Assembly (NCBI RefSeq): GCF_003143855.1
Contig: NZ_QFRK01000022.1
Span: 62,001 to 126,000 of the forward strand
Source: Streptomyces sp. NWU339
GTDB lineage: Bacteria; Actinomycetota; Actinomycetes; Streptomycetales; Streptomycetaceae
Length of the DNA stretch: 64,000 nt
Direction of reading: 5' to 3'
Positions 34,817-43,021 of this stretch are shown here, piece by piece (position 1 is the stretch's first letter; the number at the start of each line of letters is the position of its first letter). Below the pieces are notes generated by a model, which had not been told where the DNA came from, did not search any database, and saw nothing but the letters and a program-made list of their open reading frames with translations. The position numbers and the translations under genes were made by a program.

Positions 34817-35290
34817 CTACGGCCGCCACACGTACCGCACGTCCGGCTCCCGCTCCTCGTTCCCGCCGCCGTCCGTCCACTCCACGGCCTCGAAGCCGTG
34901 CCGCTCGTAGAAGCGGTGCGCGGGCGCGTTGACCTGGAAGGTCCACAGGGAAAGCCCCGCGGGGCCGCGCTCCTTGGCCAGCGCGACGAACCGGTCACCG
35001 AGCCCGAGCCCCCGCCACTCGGGGGCGAGGTACAACTGCGCCAGCTCCTCGCCCTCCAGCACCATCACCCCGACGACGCCACCACCACCCTCCGCTTCCG
35101 CCTCCGCCACCCATGTCTCGCGCAGCGGCACGAGGACGTGGCGGAAGTAGCCGTACACCTCGTCGTCGGTCCGCGGCCGGACCACGCTCGGCAGCGCGGC
35201 GGCGAAGGACCGCAGCCAGACGCCGGCCGCGGCCTCGGCGTCGTCGGGCGAAACGGCTCGGCGCAGCACCACGGCCCGCTCGTCGGCCAT
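34817..35290 (-). CDS. GNAT-family N-acetyltransferase
   Basis: A 157-residue acetyltransferase using acetyl-CoA. The acetyl-CoA-binding motif A is LYLAPEWRGLGLGDRFVALAKERG, with beta-4 GVVGVMVLEGEELAQL before it and motif B-like NAPAHRFYERHGFEAV after. The substrate cannot be told from sequence. Its ATG overlaps the RidA stop codon (TGATG), so the two proteins are translationally coupled and may act in the same pathway. Confidence 0.88.
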   Translation of the reverse strand: MADERAVVLRRAVSPDDAEAAAGVWLRSFAAALPSVVRPRTDDEVYGYFRHVLVPLRETWVAEAEAEGGGGVVGVMVLEGEELAQLYLAPEWRGLGLGDRFVALAKERGPAGLSLWTFQVNAPAHRFYERHGFEAVEWTDGGGNEEREPDVRYVWRP

Positions 35291-35709
35291 CAGGAGACCG
35301 CCGCCGTCGCGTCCGGGACGACGGCCGTCGCGGTGATCTCGACGAGCTGCCCGGGATAGCCGAGGCAGGCCACACCGATCAGGGTCGACGAGTGGGGCCC
35401 GGTGCTCAGCCCGGACGCCTCCACCACGTTCCACACGGCGGAGAGCACCGCGGGCTCACTGCTCACGACGTACACGTCCGTCACCACGACATGCCGCAAG
35501 TCGCTGCCCACCGCGCGCAGTTGCTCCTCGAGGTTGGCCACCACCCGCTCGGCCTGCCGCACCGGATCGCCCTCCCCGACGAGCTTCCCGTCGGCGTCGA
35601 GCGGAACGGACCCGGCGAGGAACGCCAGTCTGGTGCCCGCCTCGACGACGGAGGCGTGGGCGTAGGCGGGGGGCGGGAAGAGACTCGGGACGGTGACGCG
35701 CTGGATCAC
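35290..35709 (-). CDS. RidA-family protein (YjgF/Rid)
   Basis: A 139-residue Rid-superfamily protein. RidA hydrolyses reactive enamine/imine intermediates released by PLP enzymes. Family features are the N-terminal AHASVVEAGTRLAFLAGSVPLD, AERVVANLEEQLRAVG and the end GYPGQLVEITATAVVP. The catalytic Arg position near 105 of E. coli RidA (usually in ...RxxxEVxxL) is not obvious here, where the segment reads TLIGVACLGYPGQLVE, so it may belong to a Rid subgroup without deaminase activity. GTG 35709 begins MIQRVTVPSLF. It is upstream partner of the GNAT gene. Confidence 0.85.
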   Translation of the reverse strand: MIQRVTVPSLFPPPAYAHASVVEAGTRLAFLAGSVPLDADGKLVGEGDPVRQAERVVANLEEQLRAVGSDLRHVVVTDVYVVSSEPAVLSAVWNVVEASGLSTGPHSSTLIGVACLGYPGQLVEITATAVVPDATAAVS

Positions 35710-35791
35710 AGGGGCTCCGGTCTTCGAAGGGGACGGGGCGGACAACCACCGAGCATGGGGGTACATGACGCGCCGCCGCATCCGTATTTCG

Positions 35792-35843
35792 CTCCGCTCA
35801 CGCCTGTACCGGACCCCGGGGTCCGGTACAGGCGTGAGCGGAG
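35792..35843. repeat. Perfect 52-bp palindrome
   Basis: Arms 35792-35817 and 35818-35843 are exact reverse complements with no spacer; the centre is CCCCGGGG. It lies in the 220-bp gap between the subtilisin stop and the ridA start, downstream of a second hairpin. It may be part of a tandem terminator for the protease gene, but 26 bp of uninterrupted symmetry is far more than termination needs. Confidence 0.85.
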
Positions 35844-35874
35844 TCCGGGAAGACGAGAAGAGGAGCGGGAACGG

Positions 35875-35905
35875 GGCCCGTCCCGCGGCGGGCGCGGGAC
35901 GGGCC
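35875..35905 (-). terminator. Terminator of the subtilisin gene
   Basis: A perfect 12-bp stem (GGCCCGTCCCGC with GCGGGACGGGCC) and 7-nt loop, 24 nt past the stop of the leftward protease gene. Confidence 0.75.
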
Positions 35906-35929
35906 GTGGTGCTCAGTGCCGTGGACGGC

Positions 35930-38900
35930 TCACGAAAGGTCGGGACGTTCGGTGACGCGGACGGCGTTCACCAGTGTCTTGCCCGAGTTCGCGACGAAGC
36001 GGACGTTCAGCACTCCGTCGATGACCGTCACCGTGTAGGTGCGCTGCAGAGCCGTGTAGGTGCCGGTCTCCAGGGCGATGTCCAGACTCGGCTCGACCTC
36101 CTTGCCCTCCGCGATCACGTCGAAGACCCGGGCGGTCGGCTTCGTCGACGACAGCTCCGCGAAGTCCAGCTCCACGGTGTAGACGCCGTTCGGAACGTTG
36201 TCGAAGCGGTACTCGTGCATGCCCTCACGGGCCGTCGTGAACCGCTGGGGGTCCTGGGTGCCGTTGATCCCCTTCTTGGTGGACGTCGTCTTCGTGGTGC
36301 CGAGGTATCCGAAGGACCCCTTGACGTGCGCCCGGTCCGGCTGCCAACCGTCGCCGCGGGCGTCCGTCGACGAGGAGCCGGCGCCGCTGTCGAGCGCCTG
36401 CTGGTAGCCGGGGACGACCAACTGCACCGGAACCTTGATCTCCGGGGTGCGCCCGCTGTCGGAACGCACCAGCAGGTCCGCCGAGAGCACGTCACCGGGC
36501 TTGTGGCCCGTGGTGTCGAAGCCGAGCTTCGCCGTCTGCGCGGCGCCCTTCGCCAGGTCGCCCCGGGCGGGCGAGACCGTGAGCCACGGTACGTCCCGCA
36601 CCGCGCCGTCGACGGCTTCGACGATCGTGTACGGGGTCGCGGAACCGGTGTTGGACAGGGTCACCGACCGTTCCCGCGTCTGGTCGGCGGGGGCGACGAC
36701 CGTGATCTGCTTCTGGTCGAGCGCGACCCGTCCGGTGGCCAGGGAGGCACTCGCGTCGGCGGCGCGGCCCGGCTCCACGGTGACGGTCTTCTCCTCGCCG
36801 GCGTACCCCGTGGCCGAGAACGCCAGCGTGTGCTCGCCGGTGCCCAGCTGCAGCGCGTACCTGCCGTTGGAGTCCGTCGTGGTGTTCGTCGAGCCCGTGG
36901 TCACCTCGACGCCGGACACCGGTTTGTCGTCGTTGCCGTCCGTGACCGTGCCGAGCACGACACCGGACTTCGTCGTGCGGAAGGCGACGCTGAGGCCGTC
37001 GGAGATCGCCTCGGTGTTGAAGGAGTACTGCAGGGCGTCCGTACCGGTGGCGTTCTCGACGCCGACGGTGGCGCTCCTGCCGGTGGAGTAGCCGCCGGGG
37101 GTGTCGGCGATGTCCTTGTACCGGTAGGTGACGGAGCCGTCCTCGCCGATCTCGGCGGAGAAGGAGAACGGGACACCCTGGTCGTACCAGTTCACGATGT
37201 CCCGCCACTCGACGACCAGCGACCGGTTCGGGTACTCGCCCCGGACCGCGGTGTAGACGCCGCCGGCGTCGGCGCGGACCAGCAGGTCGTCCCAGAACGG
37301 GTAGAGAGCCGCGTTCGGGGCCGCCGTGCCGGGCAGCGCGCTGTTGGAGTTGCTGGAGTTGGCCGCGAGGAAGTTCAGGTACCCGTTGGTGCTGACCCAG
37401 GCCGACTGGTAGGTCCTGCCGTAGAACGGGACCGGGAACGGCAGGTCGATCTTGACGTTGCCGGAGTCGCCGGTCACGTTCAGCTTGTCGGTGCCCGACA
37501 CCCAGGACTCGGCTCCGGAGGCGCACGCCGTGCCGAAGGCGTCGAGGCGGTCGGGCAGGCGCACGTCGGCGACCGTGTCACCGGACACCGACACCTGGGT
37601 GCTCCCCGGCGCCACACAGCGCGAGTCGTGCGTGGCGTTCAGCGTGTACGTGCCGTGCGGCAGGGTCGCCTCGTAGCGGCCCCGGGCGTCCGCGGTGGCG
37701 GTCACCGGCGTGCCGGCGAAGGACAGCTCGGCGCCGCCCGCGGGGCCCGCCGAGGAGGTGACGGTGCCGGACACCTTGGCGGACGGAGCGGCGGTGAGGG
37801 TGAAGTCCCGCACCGTGTTCCGGCCGTCGCCGACGGCGGCCGTGCCGGTCGCGTCGGTGTGGCCGAACTTCTTGACCGTCAGGTCGTAGTCGCCCACCGA
37901 CAGGGCGGGGAAGGTGTAGTCGCCCTCGGCGTCGGTGACGACCGTGCGGTCGATCGGTCCGTCGGCGACGACCTGGGCGCCCGCGACGGCGTTGCCGCCG
38001 GCGGTGACGGTGCCCGTCAGGGAACCGGTCGCGCCGCGCGGGGCGTCGCTCACCGCGGCGTAGGCGTCGAGCCGGCCCTCACCGAAGACGTTGTTGTCGT
38101 CCGCGGTACCGCCGCAGGTCAGGGCGGACACGTCGATCGCGGTGCCGTCGAGGAGCGCCTCGGTGGCCGCGACGTCGCCGTGCAGGGAGGCCGACGCGGA
38201 CCAGACCAGGGCGACAGCCCCGGCGGTGTGCGGGGACGCCATCGACGTACCGCTCAGCGCGCTGTAGCCGCCGCCCATGTAGGCGGAGCGGACGTTGACG
38301 CCGGGCGCGGCCAGGTTCGGCTTGACGGTGCCGTTCTCGCCCGTTCCGCGCGAGGAGAAGCTCGCGATGGCGTTGTTGCTGTCGAACGCGCCGCTCGCGT
38401 AGCTGCTGATGTAGGAGCCGGGGGAGCCCGCCGTGTTGCAGCCGGGGCCGCTGTTGCCGTTGGAGAAGGCGGGGAAGATGCCCGCGGTCCGCCAGGAGTT
38501 CACCACATCCTGGTACCAGGGGTCCTGGACGCTCGAGCCCCAGGAGTTGTTCACGATGTCCGGGGCCAGGTCGGGCCGGGGGTCGGCGCCGTTCGCGTCG
38601 GTCGGCGCGACCACCCACTGTCCGGAGGCGAGCAGGGAATCGCGGGAGCAGCTGCTGCTCTCGCAGCCCTTGGCGGCGATCCAGGTGGCGCCGGGTGCGA
38701 CACCGATCTGGTTGGCGTCGCCGTCGTCACCGACCATGGTGCCCATGGTGTGGGTGCCGTGGCCGTTGTTGTCGCACGGGCTGTCGCCCGCGCAGACGTC
38801 CGCCGGGTCGAACCAGTTGTGGTCGTGGGAGAAGGAGCCGTCGGCGTTGCGGCCCCGGTACTGGTTCTTGAGCGCCGGGTGGTCGTACTGGACGCCGCTG

Positions 38901-39490
38901 TCGATGTTGGCGATGACGACGCCCTCACCGCGGACGCCGTACGTGCTCCACACCTGCGGGGCGTTGATCCGGTCGACACCCCACTCGACGCCGTCGACGG
39001 TCGGCTCACTGCTGCCCTTGACCGGTGTGTCGAGCTTGATCGTTTGATCGGCCTCGATCGCCTGCACCTCGGGCAACTCGGCTATTTTCGTGGCGAGTTC
39101 GATGTCGCCGACGACCTTGACGGAGTTGTCGATCCAGAACGAGACGGCGTCCGATCCGGCCGCCCTGGCCGCCTTGAGGACACCTGACTGGGTGTCCTGC
39201 GCGACCTTCTTCTTGGCCGTGAGCACGGCCTTGGCCTTGGCCGTCTTGCCCTCGGCGCGCTCGGCGACGGAAAGGTCGGCTTCCTTCTTCATGACGACCC
39301 AGAAGGCCGTCTTGTCCTTCTCGTCCAACTGCTTGAGCAGTTTCTGCTCGGCCTTGGCGCTCAGCAGCTCTTGTGCCGGGGGCGCGCTCGGCTCGGCGGC
39401 CGCCGCGACTCCGGCACCCCAGGGCAGTAACACCAGGGCTGCCAGGGAAGCCAGAGCGACTCGGCGTGGAGATCTTCGAGAGGGTGCCAC
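35930..39490 (-). CDS. Secreted subtilisin-like S8 serine protease with multi-domain C-terminus
   Basis: A 1186-residue exported protease. A signal peptide (basic MAPSRRSPRR then ALASLAALVLLPWG, cut near AAA-EP) is followed by an inhibitor-like propeptide (about 35-165). The catalytic domain (about 185-480) has Asp197 in NIDSG, His244 in NGHGTHTMG and Ser416 in GTSMASPHTAG, plus oxyanion Asn in FSNGNSGPG. Downstream are three carboxypeptidase-regulatory-like beta domains (GSLTGTVTAGGNAV; ASAKVSGTVTSSAGP; GVVLGTVTDGNDDKPV), an intervening nidogen-like domain (NGYLNFL, YNRS-type core) and a final malectin-like module. GTG 39490 has AAGGAG upstream. It probably degrades extracellular protein. 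No partner gene lies beside it. Confidence 0.9.
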   Translation of the reverse strand: MAPSRRSPRRVALASLAALVLLPWGAGVAAAAEPSAPPAQELLSAKAEQKLLKQLDEKDKTAFWVVMKKEADLSVAERAEGKTAKAKAVLTAKKKVAQDTQSGVLKAARAAGSDAVSFWIDNSVKVVGDIELATKIAELPEVQAIEADQTIKLDTPVKGSSEPTVDGVEWGVDRINAPQVWSTYGVRGEGVVIANIDSGVQYDHPALKNQYRGRNADGSFSHDHNWFDPADVCAGDSPCDNNGHGTHTMGTMVGDDGDANQIGVAPGATWIAAKGCESSSCSRDSLLASGQWVVAPTDANGADPRPDLAPDIVNNSWGSSVQDPWYQDVVNSWRTAGIFPAFSNGNSGPGCNTAGSPGSYISSYASGAFDSNNAIASFSSRGTGENGTVKPNLAAPGVNVRSAYMGGGYSALSGTSMASPHTAGAVALVWSASASLHGDVAATEALLDGTAIDVSALTCGGTADDNNVFGEGRLDAYAAVSDAPRGATGSLTGTVTAGGNAVAGAQVVADGPIDRTVVTDAEGDYTFPALSVGDYDLTVKKFGHTDATGTAAVGDGRNTVRDFTLTAAPSAKVSGTVTSSAGPAGGAELSFAGTPVTATADARGRYEATLPHGTYTLNATHDSRCVAPGSTQVSVSGDTVADVRLPDRLDAFGTACASGAESWVSGTDKLNVTGDSGNVKIDLPFPVPFYGRTYQSAWVSTNGYLNFLAANSSNSNSALPGTAAPNAALYPFWDDLLVRADAGGVYTAVRGEYPNRSLVVEWRDIVNWYDQGVPFSFSAEIGEDGSVTYRYKDIADTPGGYSTGRSATVGVENATGTDALQYSFNTEAISDGLSVAFRTTKSGVVLGTVTDGNDDKPVSGVEVTTGSTNTTTDSNGRYALQLGTGEHTLAFSATGYAGEEKTVTVEPGRAADASASLATGRVALDQKQITVVAPADQTRERSVTLSNTGSATPYTIVEAVDGAVRDVPWLTVSPARGDLAKGAAQTAKLGFDTTGHKPGDVLSADLLVRSDSGRTPEIKVPVQLVVPGYQQALDSGAGSSSTDARGDGWQPDRAHVKGSFGYLGTTKTTSTKKGINGTQDPQRFTTAREGMHEYRFDNVPNGVYTVELDFAELSSTKPTARVFDVIAEGKEVEPSLDIALETGTYTALQRTYTVTVIDGVLNVRFVANSGKTLVNAVRVTERPDLS

Positions 39491-39872
39491 GGGTCTCCTT
39501 GATCGGGGGGTGGGGTTCGCCCACCCGGGAAAGACAAGGGCTTTCGCGGAGCGTTGTGCCGTCCGAAGCGCCCCATCACCTGTGGGTGAGGAGACGGGTG
39601 CGGAAAGTGACGGCGACTTATGATGACTATGTTGCATCGAGCATGACAAGAGGGCGGAGTGGTCGGATGTGAACGCACCACGCGTGTGGATGCGACGCGG
39701 CGTCACGACCGCGTGCCCCGGCTCGCGTTCGGCCGGACGCGTCGGCCCGCACGCACGCCGCGACACGGCGCCGCGTCGCATACCGTTCGACCCCGCGCAG
39801 CCGTCCCCGTACCCTTCCCGCGGGTCACCCCCGTGCCGTCCGTCGCCCCGTCGACCGCCAGGAGCCGCCACC
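39491..39872. other. Divergent promoter region between protease and nucleotidyltransferase
   Basis: A 382-bp spacer with an AT-richer core around 39610-39650 (TTATGATGACTATGTTGCAT) that probably contains the leftward protease promoter. An AGGAG precedes the nucleotidyltransferase start. No gene or repeat seen. Confidence 0.45.
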
Positions 39873-40661
39873 GTGTCGCCCTCTCCGTCCGACCGGGCTT
39901 TCCTCGACACGACCGCCGACCGGCTCGCCGCCCTCCCCGGCGTCCGGGCCGTCACCCTCGGCGGATCACGCGCCCAGGGCACCGAACGGCCGGACAGCGA
40001 CTGGGACTTGGCGGTCTACTACCGGGGAGCCTTCGACCCGGACGACCTGCGCGCGATCGGCTGGGAGGGCGAGGTCTCCGAGATCGGCGGCTGGGGCGGC
40101 GGCGTCTTCAACGGCGGCGCCTGGCTGACCATCGACGGGCGCCGCGTCGACGTCCACTACCGCGACCTCGACGTCGTCGAGAACGAACTGTCGGACGCGG
40201 AGCAGGGCCGTTTCCGCGTTGAGCCGCTGATGTTCCACCTCGCCGGCATCCCGACGTACCTGCTCGTCGCGGAGCTCGCGATCAACAAGGTGCTGCGCGG
40301 CGACCTCCCCCGCCCCGCCGCCTACCCGCGGGCCCTGCGCGAGAGCGCCCCGCCCCGCTGGTACGGCACGGCCACCGCCACCCTCGCCTACGCCAAGGCC
40401 GGCCACACCCCCAAGGGCGCCCTCACTCAGGTCGCCGGGAGCATCGCCGTCGCCGCGACCCAGACCGCGCACGCGGTGACGGCGGCGCGCGGGGAGTGGG
40501 TCACCAACGAGAAGGGTCTGATCCACCGGGCGGGACTGACCCAAGCCGACGCCCTGTTGGAGTCGCTGACGGCGAGCCCGGACGATCTCGTCCACGCGGT
40601 CACGGCTGCGGAGACACTGTTCGACCGGGCCGTGGAGGCGGCCCGGCAGCGCTCCGGCTGA
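39873..40661 (+). CDS. Nucleotidyltransferase-domain protein
   Basis: A 262-residue protein of the DNA polymerase beta-like nucleotidyltransferase superfamily. The defining motif GGSRAQGTERPDSDWDLAVYY (split by function as GS at 31-32 and the metal-binding Asp43 and Asp45) is intact, with a third acidic residue in RRVDVHYRDLD. The C-terminal half is helical (LLVAELAINKVLRGD; AVAATQTAHAVTAARGEW). Relatives include aminoglycoside nucleotidyltransferases and MNT antitoxins that AMPylate toxins. GTG 39873 has AGGAG upstream. It converges on the UvrD-like helicase with 23 nt between stops. Confidence 0.85.
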   Translation: MSPSPSDRAFLDTTADRLAALPGVRAVTLGGSRAQGTERPDSDWDLAVYYRGAFDPDDLRAIGWEGEVSEIGGWGGGVFNGGAWLTIDGRRVDVHYRDLDVVENELSDAEQGRFRVEPLMFHLAGIPTYLLVAELAINKVLRGDLPRPAAYPRALRESAPPRWYGTATATLAYAKAGHTPKGALTQVAGSIAVAATQTAHAVTAARGEWVTNEKGLIHRAGLTQADALLESLTASPDDLVHAVTAAETLFDRAVEAARQRSG

Positions 40662-40684
40662 GCGCCGGCTGAGTGCCGGCGGTG

Positions 40685-42937
40685 TCAGCCGCCGAGCAGC
40701 GGTGCGAGGAACCTGCTGGGCGTGCCGTGCCAGAAGACGGCCAGGGCGTCGCGGGAGCGGGTGGCCGCGACGAAGAGCAGGGAGCGGGCCCGCTGGAGCT
40801 CGCGGCGGTGGCGGAGCGCGTCGGTGTGCCGCATGCGGATCACGTCCGCGCGCGGTACGAGGCCTTCCGCCGCGCCGGCGATGATCATGCGCTGGTACTC
40901 CAGGCCCTTGAAGCGGAACATCGTGCCGATGTGCACGCCTTCGTCGCCGCGTGGTCCGTCCGGGCCGATCTCCACCGCGTGGACGCCCGCCTGCCGGAGG
41001 GCCACGGCGACCTCCCGCGCCATGTCGTTCGTCGGGACGCAGATCGCGATCTGTTCCGACGGGATGTCGCTCCACTGCGTGACCAACTCGGCGACGGCCT
41101 CCCGCTCGGCCTCCCAGTCGGCGCACGCACGCAGCAGCGGGCGGGTGCCGCTGAGCACCGACCGGTATCCGGCAAGGGTCTCCTCGCTGCCGTCGAGGTC
41201 GTCGAACGACTCCCCGCTCAGCAGCCCGAGCGCCGAACCGAGGATCTGCCGGGTGGTGCGGTAGCTGAGGGTGAGCCGGGCGGAGCGGCCGCGGATGTTG
41301 ACGCCGAGGCTGCCGAGCGTCACCTGGTTGCCGTAGATGCGCTGGTGGGTGTCGCCGACGAGGAACATGTCGTTGCGGTCGCGGGCGACCATGGCGCGCA
41401 GCATCTTCCAGTGGCCCGGGCGCAGGTCCTGGGCCTCGTCCACGACGATGTGCCGGTAGCGGTGGCGCAGCCACCCCGCCGAACCGTCCTGGAGGTGGAT
41501 GTTGTCCAGGCCGCCGGCGGCGGCCCGCTGCTGTTCGACGGCCTGGATGCGCCGCTCCCGCTCCATCTCCAGGCGTGCGGCCCGCTCGGCGACCTGGGCC
41601 CAGGTCTGGCGGCCGAGACGGTCCAGGCGCTGGGTGAACTTCTCGGCCAGCTGCCAGAGCTCGGCGCGTTCCGGCCGGGTGATGCTACGTCCCCGGCCCG
41701 CCCGGCGGGCACGGAAGTAGTCGGTCCGGGAGGCGACGGCCTGGCCGAGGATCACCTGGGTCCACTCGTCGTGCAGGAAGTCGGCGTCCCACTCGGTCTC
41801 GTCGAGCTCGTCCAACATGGCGCGCCACTCGCGCAGCGCCTGGTTGTCGTCGATCGTCTGCTTCGTGCTGCCCGGCTCGGCCTCGCGGACCACGCGCAGG
41901 GCCAGTTGGTCGACGTGACTGATGTCCACGCGGGACACCAGTCGCTCACCGCCGAGTTCCAGCAGGCGCGCGCGGAGGTCGGCGGCCAGATTCTTGTTGT
42001 ACGTGGTCAGCAGGACGGGCTTGCTGTGACCCGGGGGCAGCTGTTCGACCAGGTGCCTGACCCGGTGCAGGGCGACGATGGTCTTGCCCGTTCCGGGACC
42101 GCCGCCCACCCGGGCGGGGCCGGAGTGGTCCCGCTCCACCAGCCGGGACTGCGTGGGGTGCAGGAACACCTTCCAGCGGCCGAAGTCCTCGCCCTCCAGG
42201 GCCTCGCGCAGCGCGTCGTCCGTGGTCGTGACCATCGTCGCCGGGCGCTCGGCGGCGGCCCGGAAGTCGTCGGTGTCGACCGGTTCCGGCGCGGCGACCG
42301 GAGCCGTCACCTCTTCCAGCACGTCCTCGTAGGACTTGCCGTCGAAGAGGGAGAGCAGGATCTCGCCGGTGAGCTGGGGCGCGTACTCGACGAGTCCGAG
42401 CAGTTGTTCCTCGGTGGTGAGCGTGCGGACCACCGGCACCAGCGGTTCGGCCACACCGAGACCGGTCAGCTGCTCGTCCGAGAAGCGGGCGAACAGCGGC
42501 GCGGGCTGCTCGGGCCGCGCGGGCCGGGCCTCGGGGACCGGCGCCGGCCGTTCGGGCGCGGTCCGCCTGAGGACGCTCTCCTCGACGACCTGGAGGTCGA
42601 CGTACTCGATGCCGCCGGTGATCTGGTTGACGCCGTAGGCGAGCCGGTCGAGGTTCTCGTAGACCTCCTTGCGGTGCTTGACCGAGACGATCAGCCAGTC
42701 GTGGTCGGCGAGCCGCAGCAGCAGCGCGCGGTACTCGTCGTTGATCCGGGCCGACCACAGCCTGCTGTCCCCCTTGGCCTGCTGCTTCAACTGCTTCAGC
42801 TGGAGGCCGGTGGCGTGCGGGTTCTGCTTGAACTTGTGCTGGAAGTCGTAGAGGGCGCCCTTGACCGTGCGGGGGAGCCGGAGGACTTCCTTGTCGGCCT
42901 TGTCGAGCAGACGCAGGGTCACACTCGCGGTGTTCAT
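40685..42937 (-). CDS. UvrD-like SF1 helicase with N-terminal RelE/ParE-like domain
   Basis: A 750-residue protein. Residues 1-110 look like a RelE/ParE-superfamily fold: LRLPRTVKGALYDF, HATGLQLKQLK, then SRLWSARINDEYRALLL and WLIVSVKHRKEVYENL in the beta-strand order of mRNA-interferase toxins. A 165-residue linker follows. The helicase starts with a Q-like PTQSRLVERDHSGPARV, Walker A GGPGTGKT near 279-286, motif II VVDEAQDLRPGHW, motif III VGDTHQRIY, motif IV SYRTTRQIL, motif V GTMFRFKGLEYQ and motif VI VAATRSRDAL. It is read leftward behind the giant helicase gene with an 84-nt gap that holds 9-bp repeats. Likely a DNA-defence or repair factor. Confidence 0.88.
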   Translation of the reverse strand: MNTASVTLRLLDKADKEVLRLPRTVKGALYDFQHKFKQNPHATGLQLKQLKQQAKGDSRLWSARINDEYRALLLRLADHDWLIVSVKHRKEVYENLDRLAYGVNQITGGIEYVDLQVVEESVLRRTAPERPAPVPEARPARPEQPAPLFARFSDEQLTGLGVAEPLVPVVRTLTTEEQLLGLVEYAPQLTGEILLSLFDGKSYEDVLEEVTAPVAAPEPVDTDDFRAAAERPATMVTTTDDALREALEGEDFGRWKVFLHPTQSRLVERDHSGPARVGGGPGTGKTIVALHRVRHLVEQLPPGHSKPVLLTTYNKNLAADLRARLLELGGERLVSRVDISHVDQLALRVVREAEPGSTKQTIDDNQALREWRAMLDELDETEWDADFLHDEWTQVILGQAVASRTDYFRARRAGRGRSITRPERAELWQLAEKFTQRLDRLGRQTWAQVAERAARLEMERERRIQAVEQQRAAAGGLDNIHLQDGSAGWLRHRYRHIVVDEAQDLRPGHWKMLRAMVARDRNDMFLVGDTHQRIYGNQVTLGSLGVNIRGRSARLTLSYRTTRQILGSALGLLSGESFDDLDGSEETLAGYRSVLSGTRPLLRACADWEAEREAVAELVTQWSDIPSEQIAICVPTNDMAREVAVALRQAGVHAVEIGPDGPRGDEGVHIGTMFRFKGLEYQRMIIAGAAEGLVPRADVIRMRHTDALRHRRELQRARSLLFVAATRSRDALAVFWHGTPSRFLAPLLGG

Positions 42938-42958
42938 CGGTGGGGCTCCCCCTGGATC

Positions 42959-43012
42959 GTTCCGTGCGTTCCGTGCGTTCCGTCTGTTCCGTGCATGCTT
43001 CGCGTTCCGTGC
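42959..43012. repeat. 9-bp tandem repeats between the two helicase genes
   Basis: Six 9-nt units based on GTTCCGTGC (three exact then variants; units at 42959, 42968, 42977, 42986, 42995 and 43004, four exact copies in total) fill most of the 84-nt gap between the giant helicase stop and the UvrD-like start. Confidence 0.8.
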
Positions 43013-43021
43013 GGTCCGTTC

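Noticed and set aside
35693..39187. 1164-codon plus-strand frame opposite the subtilisin gene
   Set aside because: Valine/glycine/arginine-rich mirror frame; the catalytic triad and signal peptide are on the minus strand.
42959..43012. The 9-bp repeats read as a CRISPR-like or regulator-binding array
   Set aside because: Units are contiguous without spacers and too short for CRISPR; there is no direct evidence for protein binding, so they are listed only as a repeat.
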